Below the pieces are notes generated by a model that worked only from the letters and a program-made list of their open reading frames with translations, made no database searches and was not told where the DNA came from. From contig NZ_JACETV010000001.1 in assembly GCF_013912375.1 (NCBI RefSeq), positions 1,054,001 to 1,118,000 of the forward strand: a stretch of DNA of 64,000 nt. The letters run 5' to 3'. The first letter of the stretch is position 1; every line of letters begins with the position of its first letter. A program made the translations under genes and the position numbers. Shown here in pieces: positions 9,053-18,053 of this stretch. The stretch is from Emticicia sp. BO119. GTDB lineage: Bacteria; Bacteroidota; Bacteroidia; Cytophagales; Spirosomataceae.

Positions 9053-9346
9053 TTAATTTTTGGTTAATCGTTTGGCTAATTCTTCCCATTCTTCTTCCAG
9101 CGATATTTCAGGCATTGTTTCTGCTGCTCGTTTGTACCAGTAATTGGCATTCCATTGGTCGCCCTCTTTGCGATGTAAGTAGGCGTGCAAACGATCGTAT
9201 TCTTGTGTACCCTCTTTGCTTTGCGCAATATTGTGCGAGGCTTCCCAGTCTCCTTTATAATCATACCAGAGTGCTTGTAGTAGAGGGGCAATATCTTGTG
9301 GAACTTTTGCAGCCGAAAGAGTGCTTTTAAATGTCTGGAGGTTCAT
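9053..9346 (-). CDS. Conserved small protein of unknown function (WEASH/HAYLHRKEGD motif family)
   Basis: 97 residues, soluble, no signal peptide. The ATG at 9346 (MNLQTFKS) is chosen; an in-frame extension to 9403 adds 19 residues that look like upstream DNA. I recognise a conserved motif set seen in uncharacterised bacterial proteins: ALWYDYKGDWEASHNIAQ, then HAYLHRKEGD and NANYWYKRAAE. The density of Trp, Tyr and His is high for its size. I know no function for the family. It lies 49 bp upstream of the ABC-F gene on the same strand and divergent to the LTA-synthase-like gene. The fixed histidines might bind a ligand or metal, which is inference. Confidence 0.75.
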   Translation of the reverse strand: MNLQTFKSTLSAAKVPQDIAPLLQALWYDYKGDWEASHNIAQSKEGTQEYDRLHAYLHRKEGDQWNANYWYKRAAETMPEISLEEEWEELAKRLTKN

Positions 9347-9403
9347 ACAATATTTTTTTAAATGGATTGCAGCGATTATGTGTCTGTGGTCCGTCAAAAA
9401 CAA

Positions 9404-9411
9404 TAAATTTG
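9404..9411 (+). promoter_or_regulatory. Candidate -7 box for the LTA-synthase-like gene
   Basis: TAAATTTG matches the TAnnTTTG consensus exactly and ends 20 bp before the ATG at 9432. This favours 9432 over the longer in-frame start at 9321, since transcription would begin downstream of the latter. Confidence 0.45.
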
Positions 9412-9431
9412 CTCAAATTTACAAAACCACT

Positions 9432-11378
9432 ATGAATTTTTTACATTTAATTGTCTGGTTCAAAAGATTAGCCTGGCTTTTAATCTTCTATTTTATTTTA
9501 CGGGTGCTATTTGTGCTTTTCAACATGCATTCATTTCAGACTAATACATTCGGAGAAATTTTTGAATCTTTTCTCGTAGGGTTACCTTTTGATTTGTCTG
9601 CCATTTTTATAAGTAATTCATTACTAACTGTTTGCTCCTTATTGCCATTCAGATTTGTAGATACAGCATTTTATCAAAAATTCCTGAAATATCTCTATTG
9701 GATACCTAATATTACTTTCTTCTGGTTGAATATTGCCGATTTAGAATATTATAAATTTATTGGTCGTCGAACCATCTTTGAAATTTTCGGTATTGTGAGA
9801 GACATTGGACAGCAGGCTTTTAATTTGATGGGGGCTTACTGGTACCTTTTTCTTATCCTGACAATACTCAGCTATATCTTTATGAAAGGTACACCAGTTA
9901 CAGCCCGAATAAATATGGTAAGGGTTTATGCGGAGAATGATATAATTTTTAAAAACAAATATGTAAAACTTATTGTATGGATTTTGGCTATTGGTACAAG
10001 TGTACTTATTTTCAGAGGAGGGTTGCAGGAAAAACCCTTACGAATTAATCAGGCATTTAGCCAGCATGATGTCAACTTAGGAAATCTTGCACTTAATTCT
10101 ACTTTTACGTTTCTGACTACAATTGATGCTAAAGGTACTCAAAAAGTAAATTTCTTTGCCGAGAACCAACAGCAACTCTTAAAAAGAATTAGCAGAGACA
10201 AAGCCATGCATATTGATTCGGGTATTGTTAAAAACCGAAAACCTCAGAATGTTGTAGTTATTATTCTGGAGAGCTTTGCCAAGGAATATATGGGATATAA
10301 AAATCCTTATAAAGGTTATACACCTTTTCTTGATTCATTGGCCAAGAGAGGAGTTTTCTATGAAAATTGCTTTGCAAATGGGAGAGAGTCCATCATTGCC
10401 ATGCCTGCCATAACTTCTTCTATTCCTCAATTGATTGATGAACCATTTATTACTACATCGTATCAATCTAATAATTTTTACGGTTTGGGTAGTATTCTGA
10501 AATCTAAGGGCTACTCAACTTCATTTTTTCATGCGGCAAGGAATGGCTCTATGGGTTTTGAGGGGTTCTCACAACAGGCTGGATTTGGCAGATATTATGG
10601 TTTGGATCAATATCCTGAGACTTTGAAAGAGCGCGATTTTGATCATAACTGGGGGATATTTGATGAACCCTATTTGCAATATTTTGCCAAGGAGCTTTCA
10701 AAAGAGAATAAGCCTTTTGTAAGTTGTGTTTTTACATTGAGTTCCCATCATCCATATACAATTCCTGCTCAATATAAAAGTAGATTCCCGAAAGGCAAAG
10801 CCAATGTACATGAGAGCATTGGTTATGCTGATTTTGCACTCAAACGTTTTTTTGAAACAGCATCAAAGGAAGCCTGGTTCAATAATACTTTATTTATTAT
10901 TACGGCTGACCATACACAAATCAATACCGAACCGCAATATGCCAATATTCTGGGCGCATATAGAGTTCCTTTAATTTTGTTTCATGGAGATGAGCAGGTT
11001 TCAGAAAACTTGCGTAAGGTTTCAAACCCTTACAAGGTTTGTCAACATACAGACATACTACCCAGTATTCTTGATTTTCTGAATATAAATCAGAATAGCG
11101 TTTTACCATTTGGGGAATCTGTTTTTGCCAATACCAATGGAATTGCTTTGCAATATAATTCAGGGACTTACCGAATGATAACCCAAGAGGATAATCAAGG
11201 GCTTTTTTATCTGGAAAGAGGTGTAGAAGATAGATTAAAATTTTTTAATGATGTAAAAAAAGAAGAAGTGCTTATTAAAAATCAGGATTTATACATTAAA
11301 AAATTGAAAGCCTACATTCAATTTTACAGAAATGGCTTAATTGAAAACGATTGGATTATAAGGAATACAGTAAAATGA
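9432..11378 (+). CDS. LTA synthase family membrane phosphoglycerol/phospholipid transferase-like protein
   Basis: 648 residues. The N-terminal third has about five hydrophobic segments; the rest is an extracytoplasmic alkaline-phosphatase/sulfatase fold. Metal and active-site blocks: VVIILESFAKEYMG, the nucleophile loop NGRESIIAMPAI, SSHHPYTIP and TADHTQ. In Gram-positive LtaS and EptA-type enzymes the nucleophile is Thr; here the loop offers Ser, which is common in the Bacteroidota branch as I recall it. The enzyme probably adds a phospho-alcohol group to an envelope glycan or lipid; Gram-negative cells lack true lipoteichoic acid, so the name describes the family only. Translation from 9432 is preferred for reasons given at the -7 box. 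Confidence 0.88.
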   Translation: MNFLHLIVWFKRLAWLLIFYFILRVLFVLFNMHSFQTNTFGEIFESFLVGLPFDLSAIFISNSLLTVCSLLPFRFVDTAFYQKFLKYLYWIPNITFFWLNIADLEYYKFIGRRTIFEIFGIVRDIGQQAFNLMGAYWYLFLILTILSYIFMKGTPVTARINMVRVYAENDIIFKNKYVKLIVWILAIGTSVLIFRGGLQEKPLRINQAFSQHDVNLGNLALNSTFTFLTTIDAKGTQKVNFFAENQQQLLKRISRDKAMHIDSGIVKNRKPQNVVVIILESFAKEYMGYKNPYKGYTPFLDSLAKRGVFYENCFANGRESIIAMPAITSSIPQLIDEPFITTSYQSNNFYGLGSILKSKGYSTSFFHAARNGSMGFEGFSQQAGFGRYYGLDQYPETLKERDFDHNWGIFDEPYLQYFAKELSKENKPFVSCVFTLSSHHPYTIPAQYKSRFPKGKANVHESIGYADFALKRFFETASKEAWFNNTLFIITADHTQINTEPQYANILGAYRVPLILFHGDEQVSENLRKVSNPYKVCQHTDILPSILDFLNINQNSVLPFGESVFANTNGIALQYNSGTYRMITQEDNQGLFYLERGVEDRLKFFNDVKKEEVLIKNQDLYIKKLKAYIQFYRNGLIENDWIIRNTVK

Positions 11379-11522
11379 TTTTATGGGGAAAATATTGCCC
11401 AATCCGCTGTATATGCGTTGCCACAGCGAATATTTAATAACTGATTAACTCATTGTGGAATGATATTTTATGATATACAATCGTAATTTTTTTACTACTA
11501 AATACCATTAAATATCATTATC

Positions 11523-12122
11523 ATGAAAACCAAATTGTTTTTATTAGGTGCTTTGCTTTCAATGTCAGTATTAGGTTATGCTCAACCAACTACTTCATGG
11601 GGGCCGAAATTAGGGGTTAATTTTACATCATACGCGCCAAAAGCAGAGAGTTTTGACGTAGCAGCGGGCTTGAATGCAGGTTTATTCTTAAATCATAGCA
11701 TTAATAGTAATTTTGGAGTTACAGTAGAGGGTAATTACTCACAAATGGGGACGAAAGTACAAAATGGAGGAAATTTAGAGAGAATTCATTATATTCAGAT
11801 CCCTGTGTTGGCTGTTTATTATTTCGGACAAAGAGGTGATGCCTTACGTCCTAAATTGTTTGCGGGGCCATACTTAGGTATTCTGGCTGGTTCTACAGAT
11901 AAGGGCGGTAATGAGTTATCAAACGGGCAGCAAGTATTTAATTCAGCAGATGTAGGAGGTCAGATTGGTGCAGGTTTCAATTTCAGAATCAAACGTGAAA
12001 CATGGTTAAATACAGATGTCAGATACATTCGTGGATTTGGTGATATAACTAAAGAGCCAAGTACAAGTTATCAGAATACCGGGGTAAATATTAATTTGGG
12101 GGTGAGTTTTCCGATCAGATAA
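11523..12122 (+). CDS. Outer-membrane beta-barrel protein, PorT/porin-family like
   Basis: 199 residues with a signal peptide (ends GYAQ) and alternating hydrophobic/polar beta strands rich in Gly and aromatic residues: GPKLGVNFTSY, GLNAGLFLNHSI, FGVTVEGNYSQMG, and a final GVNINLGVSFPIR ending on an outer-membrane-type strand. It fits the eight-stranded outer-membrane beta-barrel family often annotated porin or PorT family. True PorT of the T9SS is only a distant relative, so I do not assign that role. Role unknown. Confidence 0.8.
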   Translation: MKTKLFLLGALLSMSVLGYAQPTTSWGPKLGVNFTSYAPKAESFDVAAGLNAGLFLNHSINSNFGVTVEGNYSQMGTKVQNGGNLERIHYIQIPVLAVYYFGQRGDALRPKLFAGPYLGILAGSTDKGGNELSNGQQVFNSADVGGQIGAGFNFRIKRETWLNTDVRYIRGFGDITKEPSTSYQNTGVNINLGVSFPIR

Positions 12123-12167
12123 TAATCAAACCACAGAAAATAAATAAGGGATTCACCTCCCTTCCCT

Positions 12168-12206
12168 AAACCCCTCTTTGGTTTTTACTGAGGAGGGGTT
12201 TTTGGT
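12168..12206 (+). terminator. Terminator after the beta-barrel gene
   Basis: Stem aaacccctc / gaggggttt (12168-12176 and 12193-12201) with a 16-nt loop, followed by a T-rich stretch. Confidence 0.6.
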
Positions 12207-12287
12207 TTACTAAAATGTATAAAACGGTATATTTTTTGCTGTTTCTTTGCGTGTTGTTTATCTCAGGTTTGTTGTTAGATGTATTTT

Positions 12288-12830
12288 CTATTTACTTTCT
12301 CTATGTTTGCGGTAGGCTTTTGCCGCCAGAAAGAGAAGAAATCCAAAGGCAAGTATTCCTAAGAGCAGATAAACAAAATTGATTAAGTTTTTTACTACTG
12401 CCAGTAACACAATAGCTACTAAAAATAATGTGGGTAATTCATTTAACAATCTGTATTGAAAAGAGTTAAATACCATATATTTTTCTCCTTTTTCAAGGCG
12501 CTCAATAGTTTTTTTGCAAAATATATGATAGCCTGTTAACAAAACTAATAGTACTAATTTTATATGCAACCAGCCTTGTTGTAGAAAATAAGGAGAGTTA
12601 ATGAGCATTAATATTCCGAATGTCCAGGTAATCATCATAGCAGGATTGCAGATAATCTTATAGGCTCTTTTCTGCATCTGAATATATTCTTTTTTAAAGG
12701 CCTCTTGAAGATGCTCGGGTTTTTGTTCGGCTTCGGAATAATAAACGAACATACGAACCAGATAGAATAATCCAGCAAACCAAGAGACAAAACCTATGAT
12801 ATGCAGAGATTTAAGATAAAGATGAAGCAT
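12288..12830 (-). CDS. hemJ: Protoporphyrinogen IX oxidase HemJ
   Basis: 180 residues with about four to five membrane helices. HemJ features: N-terminal LKSLHIIGFVSWFAGLFYL with the conserved histidine, ERLEKGEKY, and the signature FQYRLLNELPTLFLVAIV followed by a lysine (VVKN). HemJ oxidises protoporphyrinogen IX to protoporphyrin IX in heme synthesis, using a bound heme. The family was earlier UPF0093. It is alone here; no other heme gene is adjacent. The C-terminus has an extra hydrophobic segment and a short basic tail, making it somewhat longer than minimal HemJ (about 140-150). Confidence 0.88.
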   Translation of the reverse strand: MLHLYLKSLHIIGFVSWFAGLFYLVRMFVYYSEAEQKPEHLQEAFKKEYIQMQKRAYKIICNPAMMITWTFGILMLINSPYFLQQGWLHIKLVLLVLLTGYHIFCKKTIERLEKGEKYMVFNSFQYRLLNELPTLFLVAIVLLAVVKNLINFVYLLLGILAFGFLLFLAAKAYRKHRESK

Positions 12831-12918
12831 TAAGTTATAATTTAAAACTGATGATTTTATAAACCCACAAAAATAAGCAACAAAACCATACGTTTAAACA
12901 ATAAAACTGATTTTTAAG

Positions 12919-14793
12919 ATGAATAAGCTGTTTTCGTCACTTTTATTAATCTGTATGATTAATGTTACAATGGCACAAGACCCAAAGGCAAAGGAGTATT
13001 ACAACAAGGGTATAAAGAGTTTTGTAGCCAGAAAATCGGACGATGCCACTGAAAGTTTACTGAAAGCGATTGAAAGAGATTCAACCTATGCTGATGCTTA
13101 TTTTAAGTTAGGTCAAATGAGTGAAACAGTGCGAAATGAAGGCAACGCGCTGAAGTATTATGCCAAGGCTATTCAATTCAAACCCAATGAGCCAACCTAT
13201 CGTCAGGCATATACCTATATCGGTACTCGTGCTTTGCGTGCCGGAGAATATGAAAAAGCGAAGACGCTTTTAGAATTTTCTTTAAAAAACTCACCTCCCA
13301 ATAGCCTGATTGTGAAACAACTGACCAAGCAATTGGAGAGTTGTAACTTTGCAATTAAAGCCCAGAAAAAAAAGCTGAGCTTTGATGCAAGTGATATGGG
13401 GGAGGTTATCAATTTCAAAAATAATCAATATTTTCCTGTACTGACAGCCGACAATGAAACCCTGATTTTTACAGCCCGTTCGGAAGAGGGTGATGAAAAT
13501 CTATTTTATTCTCAATTGGTTGATGGTAAATGGACAAAACCTGTTAGTATTTCCTCTAATATTAATACGCCAGCTAATGAAGGAACCTGTAGTATCTCGG
13601 CCGATGGAAGAACACTCGTTTTTACAAGCTGTGATGCCAGAGACAGTTTCGGAAGCTGCGATTTATATATTTCACGAAGGGTAGGTAGTGAATGGAGTGC
13701 ACCGGAGAACTTAGGTGCAAACATTAATACCAGAGAATGGGAATCTCAACCGAGTTTGTCAAACGATGGTCATGTATTGTATTTTTCTTCTAAGAGGCAG
13801 GGTGGGTTTGGTGAAAAAGACCTATGGGTAAGCGAATTGAAAAATAATGTCTGGTCACCTGCCTTGAATTTAGGTAATACCATCAACACACCAAAAGATG
13901 ATATTTCGCCATTTATTCATGCCAATGGACATACACTTTTCTTTGCATCTGAAGGCCATACAGGCTTGGGAGGTTTCGACCTCTATATGACGGAACAAAA
14001 ACTTTACACTTTTACAAAACCTGAAAACCTGGGGTATCCGATTAATACTCACGAAGACCAGGTGGCATTATTTGTGACTTCTGATGGAAAAAAAGGTTAT
14101 TATTCGTCAGATACGAGAAACACGACTCGTCTATATGAATTTGATATTCCTCAAGAATTGAGTAATCGGTTCAGTAGGGTAAATTATGTAAAAGGCTTTG
14201 TTCAGGACGCTCAAACCAAGAAATATATATCTGCAGATATTGAATTGATTGATTTAAAAACGGGGGAGACTCTTGAAAGAGTGCAATCGGATGCAATGAC
14301 TGGTGAATATACTGCCATACTACCTAATGGTAGCCACTTTGGTTTATATATTAGTAAGAATGATTATCTGAATGTGAGTCTATCTTTTGATTTTTCTGAG
14401 AAAACTGACGTTAACGGTAAGGTTGTAAATATTGCTCTTCAACCTTTTAAACCAGATACAGACATTGTATTGCACAATATTTTCTTCGATTCGGGCAAAG
14501 CAGATTTAAAGCCAGAATCATTTTTTGAATTGGATAAACTAAAGTTAGTTCTCGAAACAAACCCGAAAATTAAAATAGAGATTTCCGGACATACAGACAA
14601 TGTTGGTAGAGACACTGACAATCTGGGCTTATCACAGAAACGAGCCGAGGCTGTGGTTAATTATCTGATTAGTAAAGGTGTTAATGCTGCTAATATAAAA
14701 GCCGTAGGTTATGGAGAGACTCGGCCTATTGCCAGCAATGATACAGAAGAAAGCCGCCAGTTTAATCGTAGGATTGAAATGAAAATACTGTAA
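12919..14793 (+). CDS. PorE-like OmpA family protein (TPR + beta-propeller + CRD + OmpA_C)
   Basis: 624 residues. Order of parts: signal peptide (about 1-19, ends MAQ), TPR-type helices (about 20-130; YYNKGIKSF, AYFKLGQMSE), PD40/WD40-like propeller repeats (about 150-400; repeated FPVLTADNETLIFTA, TCSISADGRTLVFTS, QPSLSNDGHVLYFSS), a carboxypeptidase regulatory-like domain (VKGFVQDAQTKKYISADIEL), and a peptidoglycan-binding OmpA C-terminus (about 510-624; ISGHTDNVG, NRRIEMKIL). This is the domain order of Porphyromonas PorE, a T9SS envelope component, but also of several non-T9SS OmpA paralogues. PorE is a lipoprotein; no lipobox is seen here. The window also encodes two T9SS cargo proteins, so the assignment is plausible, not proven. 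Confidence 0.82.
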   Translation: MNKLFSSLLLICMINVTMAQDPKAKEYYNKGIKSFVARKSDDATESLLKAIERDSTYADAYFKLGQMSETVRNEGNALKYYAKAIQFKPNEPTYRQAYTYIGTRALRAGEYEKAKTLLEFSLKNSPPNSLIVKQLTKQLESCNFAIKAQKKKLSFDASDMGEVINFKNNQYFPVLTADNETLIFTARSEEGDENLFYSQLVDGKWTKPVSISSNINTPANEGTCSISADGRTLVFTSCDARDSFGSCDLYISRRVGSEWSAPENLGANINTREWESQPSLSNDGHVLYFSSKRQGGFGEKDLWVSELKNNVWSPALNLGNTINTPKDDISPFIHANGHTLFFASEGHTGLGGFDLYMTEQKLYTFTKPENLGYPINTHEDQVALFVTSDGKKGYYSSDTRNTTRLYEFDIPQELSNRFSRVNYVKGFVQDAQTKKYISADIELIDLKTGETLERVQSDAMTGEYTAILPNGSHFGLYISKNDYLNVSLSFDFSEKTDVNGKVVNIALQPFKPDTDIVLHNIFFDSGKADLKPESFFELDKLKLVLETNPKIKIEISGHTDNVGRDTDNLGLSQKRAEAVVNYLISKGVNAANIKAVGYGETRPIASNDTEESRQFNRRIEMKIL

Positions 14794-14921
14794 ACTTGTC
14801 TATCCGACCAAATTTGATGAACTTTGTATCTCAAAAACTATGTTCATTTATCAGATATGGCTATTAGCAAGATCAATAGCTGATAAGTTTAACAATCATT
14901 ACATTCACGATTATCAATATA

Positions 14922-15863
14922 ATGGCACAAGAAAAAGTAGAAGTGTTGATTTTAGGGTCTGGTCCTGCTGGTTATACAGCAGCAATTTATGCAGCAAGAG
15001 CAGGTTTAAAACCGGTAATGTATCAGGGCGGTCAACCGGGAGGACAATTAACTATTACCACTGACGTTGAGAATTTTCCGGGCTATCCTGATGGGATTAT
15101 GGGACCGGAAATGATGGAAGACTTCAAAAAACAAGCAGAGCGTTTCGGAACAGATAATAGATGGGGAATGGCTACAAAAGTAGATTTCTCTACCCCTCTT
15201 GAACACAAAGTTATTATTGACGACTCACATGAAATCATTGCTAATACCGTTATTATTGCCACAGGTGCTTCTGCAAAATGGTTAGGTTTAGAGTCTGAAC
15301 AAAGATTAAACGGATATGGAGTTTCTGCCTGTGCAGTCTGCGATGGATTCTTTTTCAGAGGGCAGAACGTTGCGATTGTCGGAGCAGGAGACACGGCTTG
15401 TGAAGAAGCCCACTATTTATCAAAGCTTTGTAAAAAAGTATATATGCTTGTTCGTAAAGGGGAGTTCAGAGCATCACAAATTATGCAGAAGCGTGTTGAG
15501 AATACCCCGAACATTGAGATCCTTTTTCATACAGAAACAATGGAGGTATTAGGACATGATGGAGTTACAGGTGTAAGAATAAAGAATAATGTCACGCAAG
15601 AGGAGTCACTTTTAGATGTAACAGGGTTTTTCGTAGCCATTGGCCACCAACCTAATACACAGATTTTTGAAGGATTTCTTGATATGGATGAGGCAGGTTA
15701 TATAGAGACAGTCAAGGGAAGTTCAAGAACCAATATTGAGGGTGTATTTGCTTGCGGTGATGCGCAGGATAAAATTTATCGTCAAGCGGTTACGGCCGCT
15801 GGTTCAGGTTGCATGGCAGCCTTAGATGCAGAGCGGTATTTAGCAGAGAAAAGTTTGCATTAG
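14922..15863 (+). CDS. trxB: Thioredoxin-disulfide reductase
   Basis: 313 residues, the normal low-molecular-weight TrxB length. FAD-binding GSGPAGYTAAIYAAR (residue 13 on), redox-active CAVC (137-140), NADPH-binding GAGDTACEEA, and the C-terminal FAD motif FACGDAQD with the QAVTAAGSG helix. It reduces thioredoxin with NADPH in the cytoplasm. Start ATG 14922 fits the family N-terminus. A terminator hairpin follows at 15891, so it is probably transcribed alone. An imperfect hairpin (ATCAG..GCTATT/AATAGC..CTGAT, about 14856-14884) precedes the gene. Confidence 0.96.
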   Translation: MAQEKVEVLILGSGPAGYTAAIYAARAGLKPVMYQGGQPGGQLTITTDVENFPGYPDGIMGPEMMEDFKKQAERFGTDNRWGMATKVDFSTPLEHKVIIDDSHEIIANTVIIATGASAKWLGLESEQRLNGYGVSACAVCDGFFFRGQNVAIVGAGDTACEEAHYLSKLCKKVYMLVRKGEFRASQIMQKRVENTPNIEILFHTETMEVLGHDGVTGVRIKNNVTQEESLLDVTGFFVAIGHQPNTQIFEGFLDMDEAGYIETVKGSSRTNIEGVFACGDAQDKIYRQAVTAAGSGCMAALDAERYLAEKSLH

Positions 15864-15890
15864 ATAATAAAAATGCCTAATATTGTTATA

Positions 15891-15927
15891 AAAAAGTATC
15901 AGACCAGTCTGGCTGATACTTTTTTAT
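15891..15927 (+). terminator. Terminator after trxB
   Basis: Stem aaaaagtatcag / ctgatacttttt (15891-15902 and 15913-15924), extended inward by CCA/TGG with one bulged A, then a T-run. Confidence 0.85.
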
Positions 15928-15953
15928 AGGGCAACCTAAAAACAAAATACAAA

Positions 15954-17075
15954 ATGAGAAAGGCTTTATTTACCATTATTGCTTTGTTTTTTCTATTGAG
16001 CATAAGTTATGCGCAAACAACAAGAGAAAGGGGGATAAAACTGAACAAACCGACTATTCCTTCTACTCAGAAAGAAACAAAAAACAAGAATCTTAACAAA
16101 CCTCAGAAACAAGATGATGAGTTTAGTTTTGAGGAAGAGCCTAAACTACGTTTTATTAATGAGTTTAATGCAACCAAATCTGACAAAAGTAGTAATCTGA
16201 AAATTGAGCCTATTAAAGAGCTGAATGCCGCTGTGCATGAAGATACTTCATCTATTGATGAAGGAGAGATAGAAATTGTTGAGATAGAAGAAGAAGCTCA
16301 GTTTGCTGGTAGCGATGATATGGTAAAAATTGCCAGTTATTTTTCGGTTTGGAATACTGATATAATCGACCCCTATGGTATTGACGCAAAGGATTATGAA
16401 GAGGTTGTTCCGATTCAATTATACGATATTTCTCAAGGCCGATACTGGTCTGGACCAATGGCAAAGGGTGTAACTAACTCACAGTTTGGCTGGAGATGGC
16501 GTCGTTGGCATACTGGTATTGACTTAGACTTAGATACAGGAGAGCCTATCTATGCTGCTTTTGATGGTATTATTCGTGTGGCGGGGGTACATGGGGGCTA
16601 TGGGCGATGTGTTGTTGTAAGACATTACAACGGTTTGGAAACTCTTTACGGACACTTATCGAAAATTAATTTTGAGGCCAATACAGTTGTAAAAGCAGGG
16701 GATGAAATCGGTAAGGGGGGAAGTACTGGAAGAAGCTCTGGACCTCACCTCCACTTTGAAACACGCTATGAAGGTAATCCTTTCGACCCAAAGAATATAT
16801 TTACCTTTAATCCTGAAAAAATAGATATCAATTCTGCTGAGTTTACTATGACTTCACGTGTGTATGATTACCTGAGAGGTGGTGCAAGCAAAGGAGACTT
16901 TGAGTTTGACGAACCGCAAGCTGTAAGCAGGAAAGTCTGGACAAGGGTGCGTTCAGGAGATACGCTTTCTGAAATTGCAGACCGTTTTCATACAACCGCC
17001 GGGAATATAGCAAGAATGAATCGCATCAAACTTTCTACAAAATTGAGACCGGGGTACCGATTAAGAGTAAAATAA
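15954..17075 (+). CDS. Exported M23 family peptidase with LysM domain
   Basis: 373 residues. Signal peptide about 1-20 (ends SYAQ), then a low-complexity charged linker (about 21-120), an M23 zinc endopeptidase domain with HTGIDLDLDTGEPIYAA (first metal His and Asp) and GPHLHFETRY (HxH), and a C-terminal LysM (VRSGDTLSEIADRFHTT) that binds peptidoglycan. Both metal-binding motifs are intact, so it is likely an active cell-wall endopeptidase rather than an inactive EnvC-type activator. It acts in the periplasm in wall growth or separation. Own transcript: terminators on both sides. Confidence 0.93.
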   Translation: MRKALFTIIALFFLLSISYAQTTRERGIKLNKPTIPSTQKETKNKNLNKPQKQDDEFSFEEEPKLRFINEFNATKSDKSSNLKIEPIKELNAAVHEDTSSIDEGEIEIVEIEEEAQFAGSDDMVKIASYFSVWNTDIIDPYGIDAKDYEEVVPIQLYDISQGRYWSGPMAKGVTNSQFGWRWRRWHTGIDLDLDTGEPIYAAFDGIIRVAGVHGGYGRCVVVRHYNGLETLYGHLSKINFEANTVVKAGDEIGKGGSTGRSSGPHLHFETRYEGNPFDPKNIFTFNPEKIDINSAEFTMTSRVYDYLRGGASKGDFEFDEPQAVSRKVWTRVRSGDTLSEIADRFHTTAGNIARMNRIKLSTKLRPGYRLRVK

Positions 17076-17098
17076 GAATTTTAAGATGATATTTAATG

Positions 17099-17131
17099 GC
17101 GGCGTGAAACTATTTGCGCCGCTTTTTTTTT
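17099..17131 (+). terminator. Terminator after the M23 peptidase gene
   Basis: GC-rich stem gcggcg / cgccgc (17099-17104, 17117-17122) followed by nine T. Confidence 0.85.
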
Positions 17132-17144
17132 ATTATTAAAGTGC

Positions 17145-17275
17145 TGTCTTGAACCGTGATTTAACAGATTTTATGATTTACCTGAGCTGAGTATTTTGCT
17201 TAATTGTAATTGATAAAAAATATTCTGTTTTATAATCAGTGAAATCCAAAAAACAGTTATATCAAAGTTCAAGAA
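17145..17275. repeat. Intergenic inverted-repeat element, copy A (upstream of bshB1)
   Basis: The left end TGTCTTGAACCGTGATTTAA and the right end TATCAAAGTTCAAGAA are approximate inverted repeats (about 17 of 22 positions). Left end, right end and following ATTCACTAAATA all closely resemble copy B at 49056 between nuoB and nuoC. Both copies stop some 20-25 bp before a start codon. No ORF inside. I read this as a dispersed short repeat family. Confidence 0.65.
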
Positions 17276-17300
17276 GAAATAACTCATTCACTAAATATTC

Positions 17301-18020
17301 ATGAAATTAGATATACTTGTTATGGCTGCTCACCCCGATGATGCTGAAATGTCGTGCGGGGGTACAATGGCAATAGCTGTTGAAAAAGGTAGAAAAGTAG
17401 GAATTGTAGATTTTACCAAAGGAGAATTAGGTACGCGAGGTACACCTGAAATTCGTGCTGCTGAAGCAACCGCAGCTTGTAAGATTCTAAATATATCTGT
17501 AAGAGAGAATATGGGTTTCAGAGATGGTTTTTTCAAAAATGACGAAGAGCATCAGATGAAGCTTATAAGGGTTATCAGGCGCTATCAACCAGATATTGTA
17601 TTGGCTAATGCGATTGAAGACCGCCACCCTGATCATGGAAAGGGAGCTGCACTTGCGTTAGATGCTTGTTTTTTATCGGGCTTAAGAATGATAAAAACTT
17701 ATGAAGATGATGGGATATTACAGACTACCTGGCGGCCAAAGTTTTTATATCACTACATCCAAGACCGTTATATTAAACCTGATTTAGTTGTAGACATATC
17801 TAAATACTGGGATTTGAAGGAGGCATCTATACGAGCCTACAAAAGCCAGTTTCATGATCCTAACAGCACTGAACCAGAATCATATCTGACAAGTCCGGAA
17901 TTTTTAGATTTTCTGAAAGCACGTGCACAGGAAATGGGGCATAGTATCGGAGCCAGATTTGGTGAGGGTTTTACTAAAACCAAAATGCTTGGTGTAAAAG
18001 ACCTCTTTGATTTGATTTAA
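17301..18020 (+). CDS. bshB1: Bacillithiol biosynthesis deacetylase BshB1
   Basis: 239 residues of the PIG-L/LmbE deacetylase fold. Zinc ligands are in HPDD (residues 11-14) and HPDH (109-112). FTKGELGTRGTPEIR and MGFRDGFF are typical of BshB1, which removes the acetyl group from GlcNAc-malate during bacillithiol synthesis. Length matches the family. The other steps (BshA glycosyltransferase, BshC ligase) are not in the window. The gene lies just after repeat element A, which probably supplies or surrounds its leader. DUF115-like gene follows after 33 bp. Confidence 0.93.
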   Translation: MKLDILVMAAHPDDAEMSCGGTMAIAVEKGRKVGIVDFTKGELGTRGTPEIRAAEATAACKILNISVRENMGFRDGFFKNDEEHQMKLIRVIRRYQPDIVLANAIEDRHPDHGKGAALALDACFLSGLRMIKTYEDDGILQTTWRPKFLYHYIQDRYIKPDLVVDISKYWDLKEASIRAYKSQFHDPNSTEPESYLTSPEFLDFLKARAQEMGHSIGARFGEGFTKTKMLGVKDLFDLI

Positions 18021-18053
18021 TAATAGCTTTGTTTTGATTGAAAATTAGCGCTT

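Noticed and set aside
12215-12382. Possible 55-aa small membrane ORF (MYKTVYFLLFLCV start)
   Set aside because: Over half lies antisense to hemJ and no RBS or promoter is visible; the hydrophobic start may be chance.
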